A stretch of 61,343 nt of DNA, taken from contig NZ_AFHI01000022.1 of the NCBI RefSeq assembly GCF_000217935.1, positions 1-61,343 of the forward strand. The letters are read 5' to 3'. The notes below the pieces were generated by a model. The model searched no databases. It was given only the letters and a program-made list of their open reading frames with translations, and was not told the DNA's origin. This stretch comes from Rheinheimera sp. A13L (lineage in GTDB: Bacteria; Pseudomonadota; Gammaproteobacteria; Enterobacterales; Alteromonadaceae). Position numbers and translations under genes: made by a program. Position 1 is the stretch's first letter. Every line of letters starts with the position of its first letter. Positions 19,959 through 28,445 of this stretch are shown here, one piece after another.

Positions 19959-20792
19959 TTGAAACTGACAAAAAAGCTCCAAATCACCGAAGCACAACAA
20001 GCTATTGAAGCTTTGGTTGCGGCTGCGCCACAACTAAGTAAAGGCCGGCTGAAAGACGCAATGAACAAAGGTGCAGTGTTGTGGCGCCGGGGTAAACAAA
20101 ATAAAAGAATGCGGCGTGCTCAGGCCGATTTATTACCAGGTGACAGTCTGGAGCTGAATTACGACGAACAATTGCTGCAGCGCAGCTGTGATCCTGCAGT
20201 TCTTATTCACGAAGCTCGTGGTTACAGTGTTTGGTTTAAGCCAGCAGGTATGTTGTCGCAAGGCAATGAATGGGGAGACCATCTGGCTTTACTGCGCTTT
20301 GCAGAGCTGCACTGGCAAGGCAAACGTCAGGTGTTTTTATTACACAGGCTGGACCGTGAAGCCAGTGGTTTAGTCTTGATTGCTCATACCAAACAAGCCG
20401 CTGCAGCTTTTAGTCTGATGATACAACAGCATAAAATTGAGAAAGAGTATCGGATTGAAGTCAAAGGTCAGCTTTCAGATGAACTGCTGGCAGCAGGTCA
20501 ATTAACTGCAGTATTGGATGACAAAGCCTGTACCACTGAATTTGAACTCGAATCTTATTCAGAAGAACGTCGCAGCAGCATCATCAGGGTAAAACTTATC
20601 ACGGGTCGTAAACACCAGATCCGCCGTCATTTTGCACTTGCAGGGCACCCTGTGATGGGCGACCCGGCTTATGGTTCCGGCAACAAAAACGAACAAGGTT
20701 TGATGCTGCAGGCGGTGAAGCTGAAGTTTATTTGTCCATTTCGAAAAACTACCATGGAGTTTGAACTGCCAGCACACTTAGTACAGCTTTAA
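19959..20792 (+). CDS. RluA-family pseudouridine synthase
   Basis: Catalytic motif HRLDREASG (Asp nucleophile) and TGRKHQIRRHFALAGHPV identify an RluA-type synthase; the target RNA is not predictable. The N-terminal region (RGKQNKRMRRAQ) is short and basic with a possible S4-like element. The start is a problem: the frame is open leftward to 19752 over the divergent gene, but no in-frame ATG with a ribosome site lies in the spacer. TTG at 19959 (LKLTKKLQ) is my best guess. It converges with the TPR gene with a 4-base overlap. Confidence 0.8.
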   Translation: MKLTKKLQITEAQQAIEALVAAAPQLSKGRLKDAMNKGAVLWRRGKQNKRMRRAQADLLPGDSLELNYDEQLLQRSCDPAVLIHEARGYSVWFKPAGMLSQGNEWGDHLALLRFAELHWQGKRQVFLLHRLDREASGLVLIAHTKQAAAAFSLMIQQHKIEKEYRIEVKGQLSDELLAAGQLTAVLDDKACTTEFELESYSEERRSSIIRVKLITGRKHQIRRHFALAGHPVMGDPAYGSGNKNEQGLMLQAVKLKFICPFRKTTMEFELPAHLVQL

Positions 20793-22768
20793 ATCTGCGC
20801 CAGTTGCTGCTGTAGTTTGTCACTTAATGAAATGCCGTTCGCCTGAACTTCCAGTAAGCCCAGGCTGATGGCATTAAATAAATCCTGTCGCAGGTTATCT
20901 GTTTGCCAGGCGCAAGGTCGATTCTGATTGCACTGGTAGTGGAATTCCAACGCGCCTTGCAGCCCTTGTTGTTGTGCCAAAAACAGGCTGTACCAAATCA
21001 GTTCCCGCAGTGCATCTAAGTCCTGCTCGCAAATACGTTGAGACAATAAAGCATGCAGCGGTAAAACTGCAGAATAAGGCTGATAGTCGGAGGGCAAGCT
21101 CTGCAACAATTGCTGTTGCACCTCATAAGCGCTCTGCTCTGAAGCATAATACATCCAGAACTCTTGGTCCTGCTCAACCCAAAATAACGCCTGATCCAAA
21201 ACGGCCCTGAATTGAACAAGATCTGTGTTGACTTGTTGTATACCTTTGTTCATCAGCGCTGTAGCTTGCGCCGGAATAACCACCAGCAAATGTCCCTGAG
21301 TTTTAACCCTATGATGATGCGTTAGTAGTTCAGTAAAACTGCGCCATTGAGGTTGCTGCACTATGCTACCGGTACGACTTTTTTTCTGTTTGCTCCATGA
21401 CAGAATTAAACCAAAAAGTGCAATAGCTAACAGGGCTAAACTAATCAGCAGCCATTGCTGCAATTGTTTATGCCGGGCTATATGCAACTGCTGTTGTTTT
21501 TCTTGCTGCATCTGCAGCTCAAGGCTGCTTTGCAGACTGTCCAGCTGTATTTTGCTGTCGTCGTTTAATTGAGCTATTTCCAGTTGATTGGCCGACTTCT
21601 CTAACTGATAGGCTTGTTGCCATTGTTGTTCCAGGGCTGCCAATTCAGCGCTTAAAGTTAAGTGTTTGTATTTCAGATAACCTGGAAGTTTATCCGGTTG
21701 TGGCGCCGCTTCATCCAGCAATTGTTTTGCGGCACTGTAGTTTTGTTTTTTGATAAACACATTAACAAGGAACAACGCGGTTTCGGATTTGATGGACTGT
21801 GCTGAGACCTGACTGGCTAGCTGATGGGCTTTGATCAGCAATTGCTCGGATTGATCCAGATCGTTTTGCTCTAATGCCAGCTCTGACAAACTGACATAAG
21901 CTGAGATCAACATGTGGGGATCCTGACTATCCATTGCTAATTTCAGAGCATTGGTGTAGGTGACTTTCGCTTTATCTATTTGTTTCAGCACCAGCTGGCT
22001 GTCGCCAATATTAATCAGAGCGTTTACCTGGCTGCTTAGGCTATCTGACTGCTGATAAAGCCTGCCTGCTTCTTCAAAGTGCTGCAACGCCCGCTCGTGT
22101 TGTCCAAGCTTTTGATAGGCCATACCCAAACGCATATTGATCGAGGCAATGGCTTGTTGATCCGCCAATTCAATAGCAAGCGGCAAGGCCGATTTAAAAT
22201 GCTGATAGGCTTTAGTCAAATGATTGTTTTGTAAATGCAGGCGGCCCAACATGATCATGGAATCCAACTGACGCTGTTTATCTGCTGCCTGGGTCGCAAG
22301 AGTCAGACTTTTTGCAGCGGCTTCCATCGCTAACTCTGTTTTCCCTTGCTGATTGTAAGCTTGCGAAAAACTTTCCAGAATGTCCATCCGTAAGGCCAGC
22401 AGCATAGGGCTATTTTCCTCGGGCAAAATAGCCTGTGCCAGTTTTAGTTTTTCAACCGCAAGGGCTGTGTCACGATAAAACACACCAAAAGTTAAAGCCT
22501 GCATTAATAAAATACGAGCTGCAAGCTCAGCGTCAGGCTCTAAAGTCAGAGCTTTATTACTGAACTCTAACGCAGCTTCTTTATTTTTCAGCACATAATG
22601 GCTGTAAGCTAACAGGAAATACTCTGTCGCAGTGCTTGCAGCTTTAGTTTGCTGTGCAGCGATCCGGGCCTGGGGGTTGGCTTTGGTTTGCTCCAGTAAT
22701 TGGGTTAGATCCGCCGCATAAGTGCTGGTCGCAAATAACAGCAGAAAAAAGCAGAAAGCAAAGCGCAT
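20789..22768 (-). CDS. TPR-repeat membrane protein of unknown function
   Basis: Signal peptide of about 18 residues (FCFFLLLFATSTYA), then some eight to nine tetratricopeptide repeats to about residue 410 (for example LGQHERALQHFEEAGRLY), a Gln-rich coiled stretch, one TM at about 440-460 (WLLISLALLAIALFGLIL) and a C-terminal cytoplasmic region of about 190 residues that I do not recognise. The architecture resembles periplasmic TPR sensors that usually carry a GGDEF or kinase domain, but no GGDEF or HATPase motif is visible. The ATG at 22768 follows GGAG; TTG at 22783 is an unlikely extension. Confidence 0.8.
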   Translation of the reverse strand: MRFAFCFFLLLFATSTYAADLTQLLEQTKANPQARIAAQQTKAASTATEYFLLAYSHYVLKNKEAALEFSNKALTLEPDAELAARILLMQALTFGVFYRDTALAVEKLKLAQAILPEENSPMLLALRMDILESFSQAYNQQGKTELAMEAAAKSLTLATQAADKQRQLDSMIMLGRLHLQNNHLTKAYQHFKSALPLAIELADQQAIASINMRLGMAYQKLGQHERALQHFEEAGRLYQQSDSLSSQVNALINIGDSQLVLKQIDKAKVTYTNALKLAMDSQDPHMLISAYVSLSELALEQNDLDQSEQLLIKAHQLASQVSAQSIKSETALFLVNVFIKKQNYSAAKQLLDEAAPQPDKLPGYLKYKHLTLSAELAALEQQWQQAYQLEKSANQLEIAQLNDDSKIQLDSLQSSLELQMQQEKQQQLHIARHKQLQQWLLISLALLAIALFGLILSWSKQKKSRTGSIVQQPQWRSFTELLTHHHRVKTQGHLLVVIPAQATALMNKGIQQVNTDLVQFRAVLDQALFWVEQDQEFWMYYASEQSAYEVQQQLLQSLPSDYQPYSAVLPLHALLSQRICEQDLDALRELIWYSLFLAQQQGLQGALEFHYQCNQNRPCAWQTDNLRQDLFNAISLGLLEVQANGISLSDKLQQQLAQI

Positions 22769-22848
22769 GCGGAAGTTCTCCAAAAAATAGTCAACGCAGT
22801 GTAACTGAAAGAAAATCAGACAGCCAGACGAAAACGACGAGGTGCTTA

Positions 22849-23712
22849 GTGACTGAAAATGTTAGCAATTTATGGCTAAAACAGTGGCTTTTTTATAGCC
22901 TGAAAGCTCAAATGGTTAGCCAGATTTTAACAAATAAACAGCTCAGCAGATTAAGTCATCTGCAACCGTCAACGCCTTTCATTATAGGCATCAGTGGTGC
23001 TCAGGGCAGTGGAAAAAGCAGTCTGGCAGTCGCTTTGCAACAGTTATGGTCAGGATTGGGTGTTCAGGCTGAAGTGGTGTCTTTGGATGATTATTATCTC
23101 GAACCTGCCCAAAGGCTGAAGCGGGCCGGACTCTGGCATCCACTTTTTGCCGAACGTGGAGTACCTGGTACTCATGACACTGAACTGTTGTTATCACAGT
23201 TGCAGGGATTTAAACGAGCAGAACCGCAGCACTGGCGTCGTTATGACAAAGGTCTGGATAAAGTGGCTACAGCAACATCTGCAACAGAGGCACGATTGCT
23301 GATCCTGGAAGGCTGGTGTATCGGGCTGAAACCACAGTCGGATACCGAACTGCAACAGAGTATCAATGAGTTGGAACAACAGCAGGACCCTGATGCTTTA
23401 TGGCGGTATAAGGTGAATCAACAACTGGCTGGGGATTATCAATTGGTCTGGCAGGAGCTGGATCATCTGATTTGGCTGAATGCACCGGATTGGCAGGCTG
23501 TTTGTCGCTGGCGGGCCTGGCAGGAACAGCCTTTGCAACAGTTGGGCAGAGGAAAAAGCCCTGCACAACTGGAAGGGTTTATGTTGTACTTCCAACGTTT
23601 GACGCAAGAGAGCTGGCGACAACTACCACAGTGTGCAGATTTTATTCTGGAGCTGGACTTGCAGCATAACTTTATCCGTCTCACACCTGACGAACAGGTT
23701 GTTGACGGATAA
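22849..23712 (+). CDS. D-glycerate 3-kinase-like P-loop kinase
   Basis: PRK/uridine-kinase-fold enzyme related to plant-type glycerate 3-kinase. Seen: Walker A GAQGSGKSS, SLDDYYL, RGVPGTHD and RRYDKGLDK motifs that match that family, and LEGWCIG as Walker B. Probable reaction: ATP-dependent phosphorylation of D-glycerate to 3-phosphoglycerate. The GTG at 22849 is preceded by GAGG at a 6-base spacing; an ATG further in (22912) is an alternative. Its 3' end overlaps, tail to tail, the hydroxyacid dehydrogenase by 32 bases. Confidence 0.8.
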   Translation: MTENVSNLWLKQWLFYSLKAQMVSQILTNKQLSRLSHLQPSTPFIIGISGAQGSGKSSLAVALQQLWSGLGVQAEVVSLDDYYLEPAQRLKRAGLWHPLFAERGVPGTHDTELLLSQLQGFKRAEPQHWRRYDKGLDKVATATSATEARLLILEGWCIGLKPQSDTELQQSINELEQQQDPDALWRYKVNQQLAGDYQLVWQELDHLIWLNAPDWQAVCRWRAWQEQPLQQLGRGKSPAQLEGFMLYFQRLTQESWRQLPQCADFILELDLQHNFIRLTPDEQVVDG

Positions 23713-24631
23713 AGGCCTGTAGGTTATCCGATAGTTGCCCCACCAGACGTTGCATCGCCTGACGGCTGGCCCAGGCCACATGTGGCGTCACAATCAGATT
23801 AGGAATGTGCTTGTTTAGCAGCACATGGCTGGCAGTTGGTGGTTCAACACTGAGCACATCCAAAGCGGCTCCGGCCAGACGGCCTGTTGTTAAAGCGTCA
23901 GCCAGTGCTTTTTCGTCAATCAGCCCACCCCGGGCAGTGTTTATCAACAATGCTGTGGGTTTCATCCAGCTTAAGGTGTTGGTATTCATCAGCTTTTCTG
24001 TAGCTGCATTAAGCGGGCAATGCAAAGACAACACATCGGCCTGGCGAACTGCGTTTTCAAAGGCGGTTCGGCCCGGGCGTATTTCTGTGGCATTTGGCCG
24101 TTCAGCAATCAATACCTTCATACCAAAAGCTTCTGCCAGACGAGCTGTGGCCTGACCTAAATCACCATAACCCACCAGAGTCATGGTTTTTGCAGCCAAT
24201 TCTTCTATAGGGTGCAGATGCAGGCAGAATTGCGAGCTCTGACTCCACAGCCCTTGTTGTACAGCCTGATTATATGACTGGATATGGTTGGTCAGTTGTA
24301 GCAATAATGCAAAAACCTGTTGGGGTACTGCGGTGCCCGCATAACCCTGAACATTACAGACCACTATGCCCGCTGCTTTGGCCGCAATTAAATCGACCAT
24401 ATTCACACCTGTGGCTGCCACAAGAATACAGCGTAGTTCTGGCAAAGCCGCTATAGCTTTCGCATCCAGAGGCACTTTATTGCTGATCAGCACCTGAGCG
24501 TCTCTGGCATGAGTTAACAATTGTTCAGTGCTGGTTTGAGGATAAAGGGTCAGAGTGACATCAGGCAGCTGTAAAGGGCTCAGATCGGTTGCTGCCATAG
24601 TGGCTGCATCAAGAAACACTACCCTGGTCAT
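23681..24631 (-). CDS. D-2-hydroxyacid dehydrogenase (glycerate dehydrogenase-like)
   Basis: NAD(P)-dependent reductase of the D-isomer 2-hydroxyacid family, 316 residues. Seen: Rossmann motif GYGDLGQATARLAEAFG about 158, NTARGGLIDEKAL about 232 with the conserved Arg, and a Glu/His catalytic pair (SVEPP and TPHVAWAS). Closest in feel to hydroxypyruvate/glyoxylate reductases. Its start overlaps the haemoglobin stop (TGATG), so it is the last gene of that operon, and it faces the glycerate kinase. Confidence 0.87.
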   Translation of the reverse strand: MTRVVFLDAATMAATDLSPLQLPDVTLTLYPQTSTEQLLTHARDAQVLISNKVPLDAKAIAALPELRCILVAATGVNMVDLIAAKAAGIVVCNVQGYAGTAVPQQVFALLLQLTNHIQSYNQAVQQGLWSQSSQFCLHLHPIEELAAKTMTLVGYGDLGQATARLAEAFGMKVLIAERPNATEIRPGRTAFENAVRQADVLSLHCPLNAATEKLMNTNTLSWMKPTALLINTARGGLIDEKALADALTTGRLAGAALDVLSVEPPTASHVLLNKHIPNLIVTPHVAWASRQAMQRLVGQLSDNLQAFIRQQPVRQV

Positions 24632-25047
24632 CAGCGATACACTACGTCTTTGTACATAGGAGCTAACATAGCCAGAAATTCATTCTGGGCTTCGATAGCC
24701 ACATTTTGCTGCTGCATAGCGGTAATCAGATGATTGACCAGTGCATCAAAGTGCGCCTGAGTGATCTGAAAACCTGTATGGCTTTCCTGCATGGAGACGC
24801 CGCTGTATTTGCAGGGCCCGCCTGAGAGTTCACAAAACTGCTCTATCAGCAAACGACGAAATCTGGGGATGTCGGTGTCGGCAAAATGGTGCACTATGCT
24901 TTGATCATGTTCGATGCCATACAAAACACCATCGACAATTTTTTCAACGCCGGTTTCTGCACCTAAACGTTGGTACAAGCTGGTTTCCGGCTTTTGCTGG
25001 CAGGCGGTTAAGGTTAAGGTCGCTATTAGCAACAGGTACTTCACCAT
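24631..25047 (-). CDS. Lipoprotein group 1 truncated haemoglobin
   Basis: Group 1 (N-type) truncated globin of about 120 residues behind a lipoprotein signal (LIATLTLTAC, lipobox Cys about residue 16). Globin motifs: YQRLGAETGVEKIVD, HFADTDIPRFRRLLIEQFC, GGPCKYSG, and ESHTGFQITQAHFDAL with the likely haem-ligand His. N-type globins bind O2 and NO, and some dioxygenate NO. A membrane-anchored, exported version is unusual. It starts 7 bases inside the end of the DUF3034 gene and its stop overlaps the dehydrogenase start. Confidence 0.9.
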   Translation of the reverse strand: MVKYLLLIATLTLTACQQKPETSLYQRLGAETGVEKIVDGVLYGIEHDQSIVHHFADTDIPRFRRLLIEQFCELSGGPCKYSGVSMQESHTGFQITQAHFDALVNHLITAMQQQNVAIEAQNEFLAMLAPMYKDVVYR

Positions 25048-25868
25048 GTGCCCTCCACTGATAGATAAAAGCCCGTCTGTTCTGTAAGGCCCGCTATATC
25101 ACCTAAGTCGACATAACCCAAAACCACAGATGCATTTTTATTAATAAACCAGGCGGCGAATAAATCCCGCCAATGTTGTTCGTCAGCAAAACCCAGTTGG
25201 TTGGGTTTTTGTTTAAATTCAGTGCCAACAGCAAGATTGTAATTCAGCAGCAAAACGGCTGAGCTTTCAAACATCAGTTTATGACCAAGGCCCTGACCAC
25301 CAAAACCCAATAACCCTGTTTGATGCGCATCCGTAGAGCGCACTGTGGCGTTGAGTAACAAGTTACGGCCTGCTACAGCATCAAAAAATACTTTGGTGGC
25401 GGCAATATAAAACTCATAACCTGAATCATCGCCAGCACCTACTGCCGAAGGTAAAGCAAAATCACGGTTTTTCTTAAACTGCAGACCCAGACTGATTTGC
25501 GGCATAGCGGTATACAATAATTCGCCTGCCACTTTGTATTTTATGCCCAGAATGTCCTGCCGCAGTTCACCGCCTATGGTGTCGAGACCTAGCTTTTGAC
25601 GCGCAAATGACAGTTCCCACTGGTTATTAAAACTGGCACCCACACCATAACTGTCCAGCGTAAAATCATCCACGCCCACTCTGGCTGCAAAGGTATTAAC
25701 TGACCATTCATCACTGCTGCCGTAGCCGTTGATAGTTGCCCATGGCACTATGCCGCCCCCCGAATTTCCTTCGATGTTAGTGGCGCCTCCTGTGGCTATA
25801 ACTTTAGAACCAGCCATCAGACTACCGCTGGCTAACAATAAGCACAGTGCAGTTAAAATTGTTTTCAT
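25041..25868 (-). CDS. DUF3034 outer-membrane beta-barrel-like protein
   Basis: Signal peptide 1-20 (LCLLLASGSLMAGS) followed by a region with alternating hydrophobic strands and many aromatic ends, ending in a C-terminal YLSVEGTW. This looks like an outer-membrane barrel of 275 residues and matches the DUF3034 family as I know it. Function not established. ATG at 25868 overlaps the stop of the GGDEF/EAL gene (ATGA); the haemoglobin gene begins inside its end. Confidence 0.82.
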   Translation of the reverse strand: MKTILTALCLLLASGSLMAGSKVIATGGATNIEGNSGGGIVPWATINGYGSSDEWSVNTFAARVGVDDFTLDSYGVGASFNNQWELSFARQKLGLDTIGGELRQDILGIKYKVAGELLYTAMPQISLGLQFKKNRDFALPSAVGAGDDSGYEFYIAATKVFFDAVAGRNLLLNATVRSTDAHQTGLLGFGGQGLGHKLMFESSAVLLLNYNLAVGTEFKQKPNQLGFADEQHWRDLFAAWFINKNASVVLGYVDLGDIAGLTEQTGFYLSVEGTW

Positions 25869-28195
25869 TGGCTTATCTCTTGTTCGAACCACTGCTGGCT
25901 CTGTTCTTCAAACTGTTGAAGCCATTCGCTGAAGTGCTCGCATGTTAAAGGCTTGGAGAAAAAGTAGCCTTGCACCTTATCACAATGATATTGCTGCAAC
26001 TTCGCAAGTCCAGCTCTGTTCTCCAAACCTTCGGCTGTTACTTTTAAACCTAAACTATGGGCCAGCTGAGTGGTCGCGCTGACAATTAAAGCGTCATCCT
26101 GATTGTGCTCAATGTCTTTAATAAAAGCCCGGTCAATTTTTACTTCGTGCACTGGCAGTTGTTTTAAATACGCCAGAGACGACTGGCCTGTACCAAAGTC
26201 ATCAATCGCCAATTCTATTCCCATAGTACGAAGTTCAGTGAGTATCTGGATCACCTGTTTTGGATCCTGCATCACTGCACCTTCCGTAACTTCGAGCGCT
26301 AAAACTGAAGCCGGCAGCTGATGGCGTTTTAAAAGAGCGGCAATGTCTGAGGGTAACTGTGGATTGGTTAAGTCATGGGCCGACAGGTTAACGGCCACAG
26401 TAATATGTTTACCTTGTTGATACCAAAGGGCCAATTGAGCAGCCACAGTGTCGAGTATCCATTCGGTAACCAGCGCTATATTGCCAGAATGCTCAGCCAA
26501 CTTAATAAACTCATCCGGGGGCACAAAGCCCAGTTCCGGATGTACCCAGCGTATTAATGCTTCGGCCGAACTGCACTTTCTTTGGCCCAGTTCTACTTTG
26601 GGCTGATACACCACAAAGAGCTGGTTTTGCTGCAAGGCTGTTGGCAAGTCGCGCAGAATAGTCAGCTCACGCTGATGGCTCTCATCCTGACCTTGCTGAT
26701 AAAAGGCAAGCATTCCTGGCAGCTCTTTAGCATGGCTTAACGCAATATCCAGCCGTCGAATCGCATCGTTGGCATGTACGCTGCCAGGTGCAATGTTATA
26801 GGCGCCCACTGACACTTTTAAACTCAAAGGTGAATCAGCCAATAAATAACCTGAATGCAGTTGCAGCCTCAACTCTTCTACTTGCGAGGCATTCAGATGC
26901 TGGTTGTACAGCAATAAAAACTCATCTCCACCCAAACGGGCGGCAAGCAAAGGGGGTGGAGTAAGCTGAGCCAGACGATGTGCCATTTGCTGCAATAAAG
27001 AGTCTCCATTGGCAAAACCTAAAGCATCATTAATATGGCGAAAGTTTTTTATATTCAGCAGCAGTAAGCCCACATCTTCAGTGGGCAGAAGCTCGGCCAG
27101 CTTGCGTTCGGCAGCACCGCGGTTTTTTAACGCTGTCAGGGAATCATGTTCAGCCTGATACAGCAGTTCAGCTTCACGGCTGCGTATATCCAGTTGCATC
27201 TTATGTAAGGTGTTTCCCAGTACCCCTATTTCGCCTTTGGCTGCTGGTACATCTGCAGTGGTCAGGCCCTGGCCTATCTGGCTGGCAAAGTCGGATAATA
27301 AACGTAATGGCTGAGTAATGCTGCGGGCTATCACAAAAGCCAATAACAGAGCAAGTGTTAAACTTACACCAAAAATGAATAACAATTGATGGCGGATTTG
27401 CTGGTAACTCTCCTGCCAGCGGGCACTGGGATAATGCAGCACGGCCCATAGCATTTGCTGTTGATCTAAGGCTAAAGCTAAAGACAAAAACTCACCTTCA
27501 TTACTGCTGAAGGGTTGTTGAGCTGTGCCTGCCAGATTAGGCAATAAAGGCAACAGGCTCTGTTGTGTTGCTGCTGACAGAGTGGAATGTAAGGTCTGAT
27601 TGCCTCTGTCGCTGTTGGTGGTAAAACTGATATCAAGGCCCGTAATGCCTTTGATTTGTTCAGCCAGTTCCTTGTTTAAGCTAAAGCCCATACCTACCCA
27701 GGCTATGGTTTGTGGAGCCCTGACAGGGACTAATACTAATTGATAGGAATTACCAGCTAATACAAGAATATCGTTTAATGTGCTGGACTGACTGGCTTTG
27801 CTTTGTAAAAACACAGGTTTCACATCGGCACTGTCTAAATCTGTGCTGGTACTGGCCAATAAATCTCCGTCAGGAGATAAAAGCAACACCAAATCGGCAT
27901 TGACTCTGCTGCCATGGTTTTCCAGTACGGATAAAATCGTTTCCTGCTCAGCTGTTGCTACAGCACGACGAAAACCAAAGTCGCTCGCCAGAATGCTGAC
28001 AGAGTTAGTGAGCTGACTGGCTCTGTTTTCCAGCGCCTGTAAAAACACATTAGCTGCAACCCTTAATACTTGTTGGGCTTGCTGCTCACTGTCTTTTTTC
28101 ATCGCATTTAACGTTGCCAAACCACTGGCTAAAGCCAGAACAGTTAACAAGCTAACCAGCGATACCACCAGACGACTACGCAATGATTCGAACAT
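25865..28195 (-). CDS. Membrane GGDEF-EAL cyclic-di-GMP protein
   Basis: N-terminal TM about 9-30, a periplasmic CACHE-like sensor to about 270, TM about 275-297, HAMP, then GGDEF with intact RLGGDEF about 460 and EAL with EALIRW and DDFGTGQSSLAYLK motifs. Both catalytic motifs are preserved, so it could make or break c-di-GMP; in such tandem proteins the EAL is often the active part. ATG at 28195 follows GAGG; longer readings are spurious. First of a four-gene coupled operon with DUF3034, haemoglobin and dehydrogenase, implying it tunes c-di-GMP in response to something those proteins handle. Confidence 0.92.
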   Translation of the reverse strand: MFESLRSRLVVSLVSLLTVLALASGLATLNAMKKDSEQQAQQVLRVAANVFLQALENRASQLTNSVSILASDFGFRRAVATAEQETILSVLENHGSRVNADLVLLLSPDGDLLASTSTDLDSADVKPVFLQSKASQSSTLNDILVLAGNSYQLVLVPVRAPQTIAWVGMGFSLNKELAEQIKGITGLDISFTTNSDRGNQTLHSTLSAATQQSLLPLLPNLAGTAQQPFSSNEGEFLSLALALDQQQMLWAVLHYPSARWQESYQQIRHQLLFIFGVSLTLALLLAFVIARSITQPLRLLSDFASQIGQGLTTADVPAAKGEIGVLGNTLHKMQLDIRSREAELLYQAEHDSLTALKNRGAAERKLAELLPTEDVGLLLLNIKNFRHINDALGFANGDSLLQQMAHRLAQLTPPPLLAARLGGDEFLLLYNQHLNASQVEELRLQLHSGYLLADSPLSLKVSVGAYNIAPGSVHANDAIRRLDIALSHAKELPGMLAFYQQGQDESHQRELTILRDLPTALQQNQLFVVYQPKVELGQRKCSSAEALIRWVHPELGFVPPDEFIKLAEHSGNIALVTEWILDTVAAQLALWYQQGKHITVAVNLSAHDLTNPQLPSDIAALLKRHQLPASVLALEVTEGAVMQDPKQVIQILTELRTMGIELAIDDFGTGQSSLAYLKQLPVHEVKIDRAFIKDIEHNQDDALIVSATTQLAHSLGLKVTAEGLENRAGLAKLQQYHCDKVQGYFFSKPLTCEHFSEWLQQFEEQSQQWFEQEISQ

Positions 28196-28445
28196 TTGAC
28201 CTCGTTGTGGCAGCGAATTGTGAATGCTGTCATAGTAGATAAATAAGAAAAGTATCAGAGCCGGAGTGTCGGCAGCTTCAAAAATATCAATGAATACTGA
28301 AAGCCCGGACAAGCGTGATGAAACCTTAGCAACAACTCGGAAAGGACTCAACTCTAAAGCGTTAAAACCAAAAAATAACCCGATTATTCAACTTTGTATT
28401 TAATGATATTTGTAGTGACGGAAGAGTAAAACAGAGGAGCTGTGC

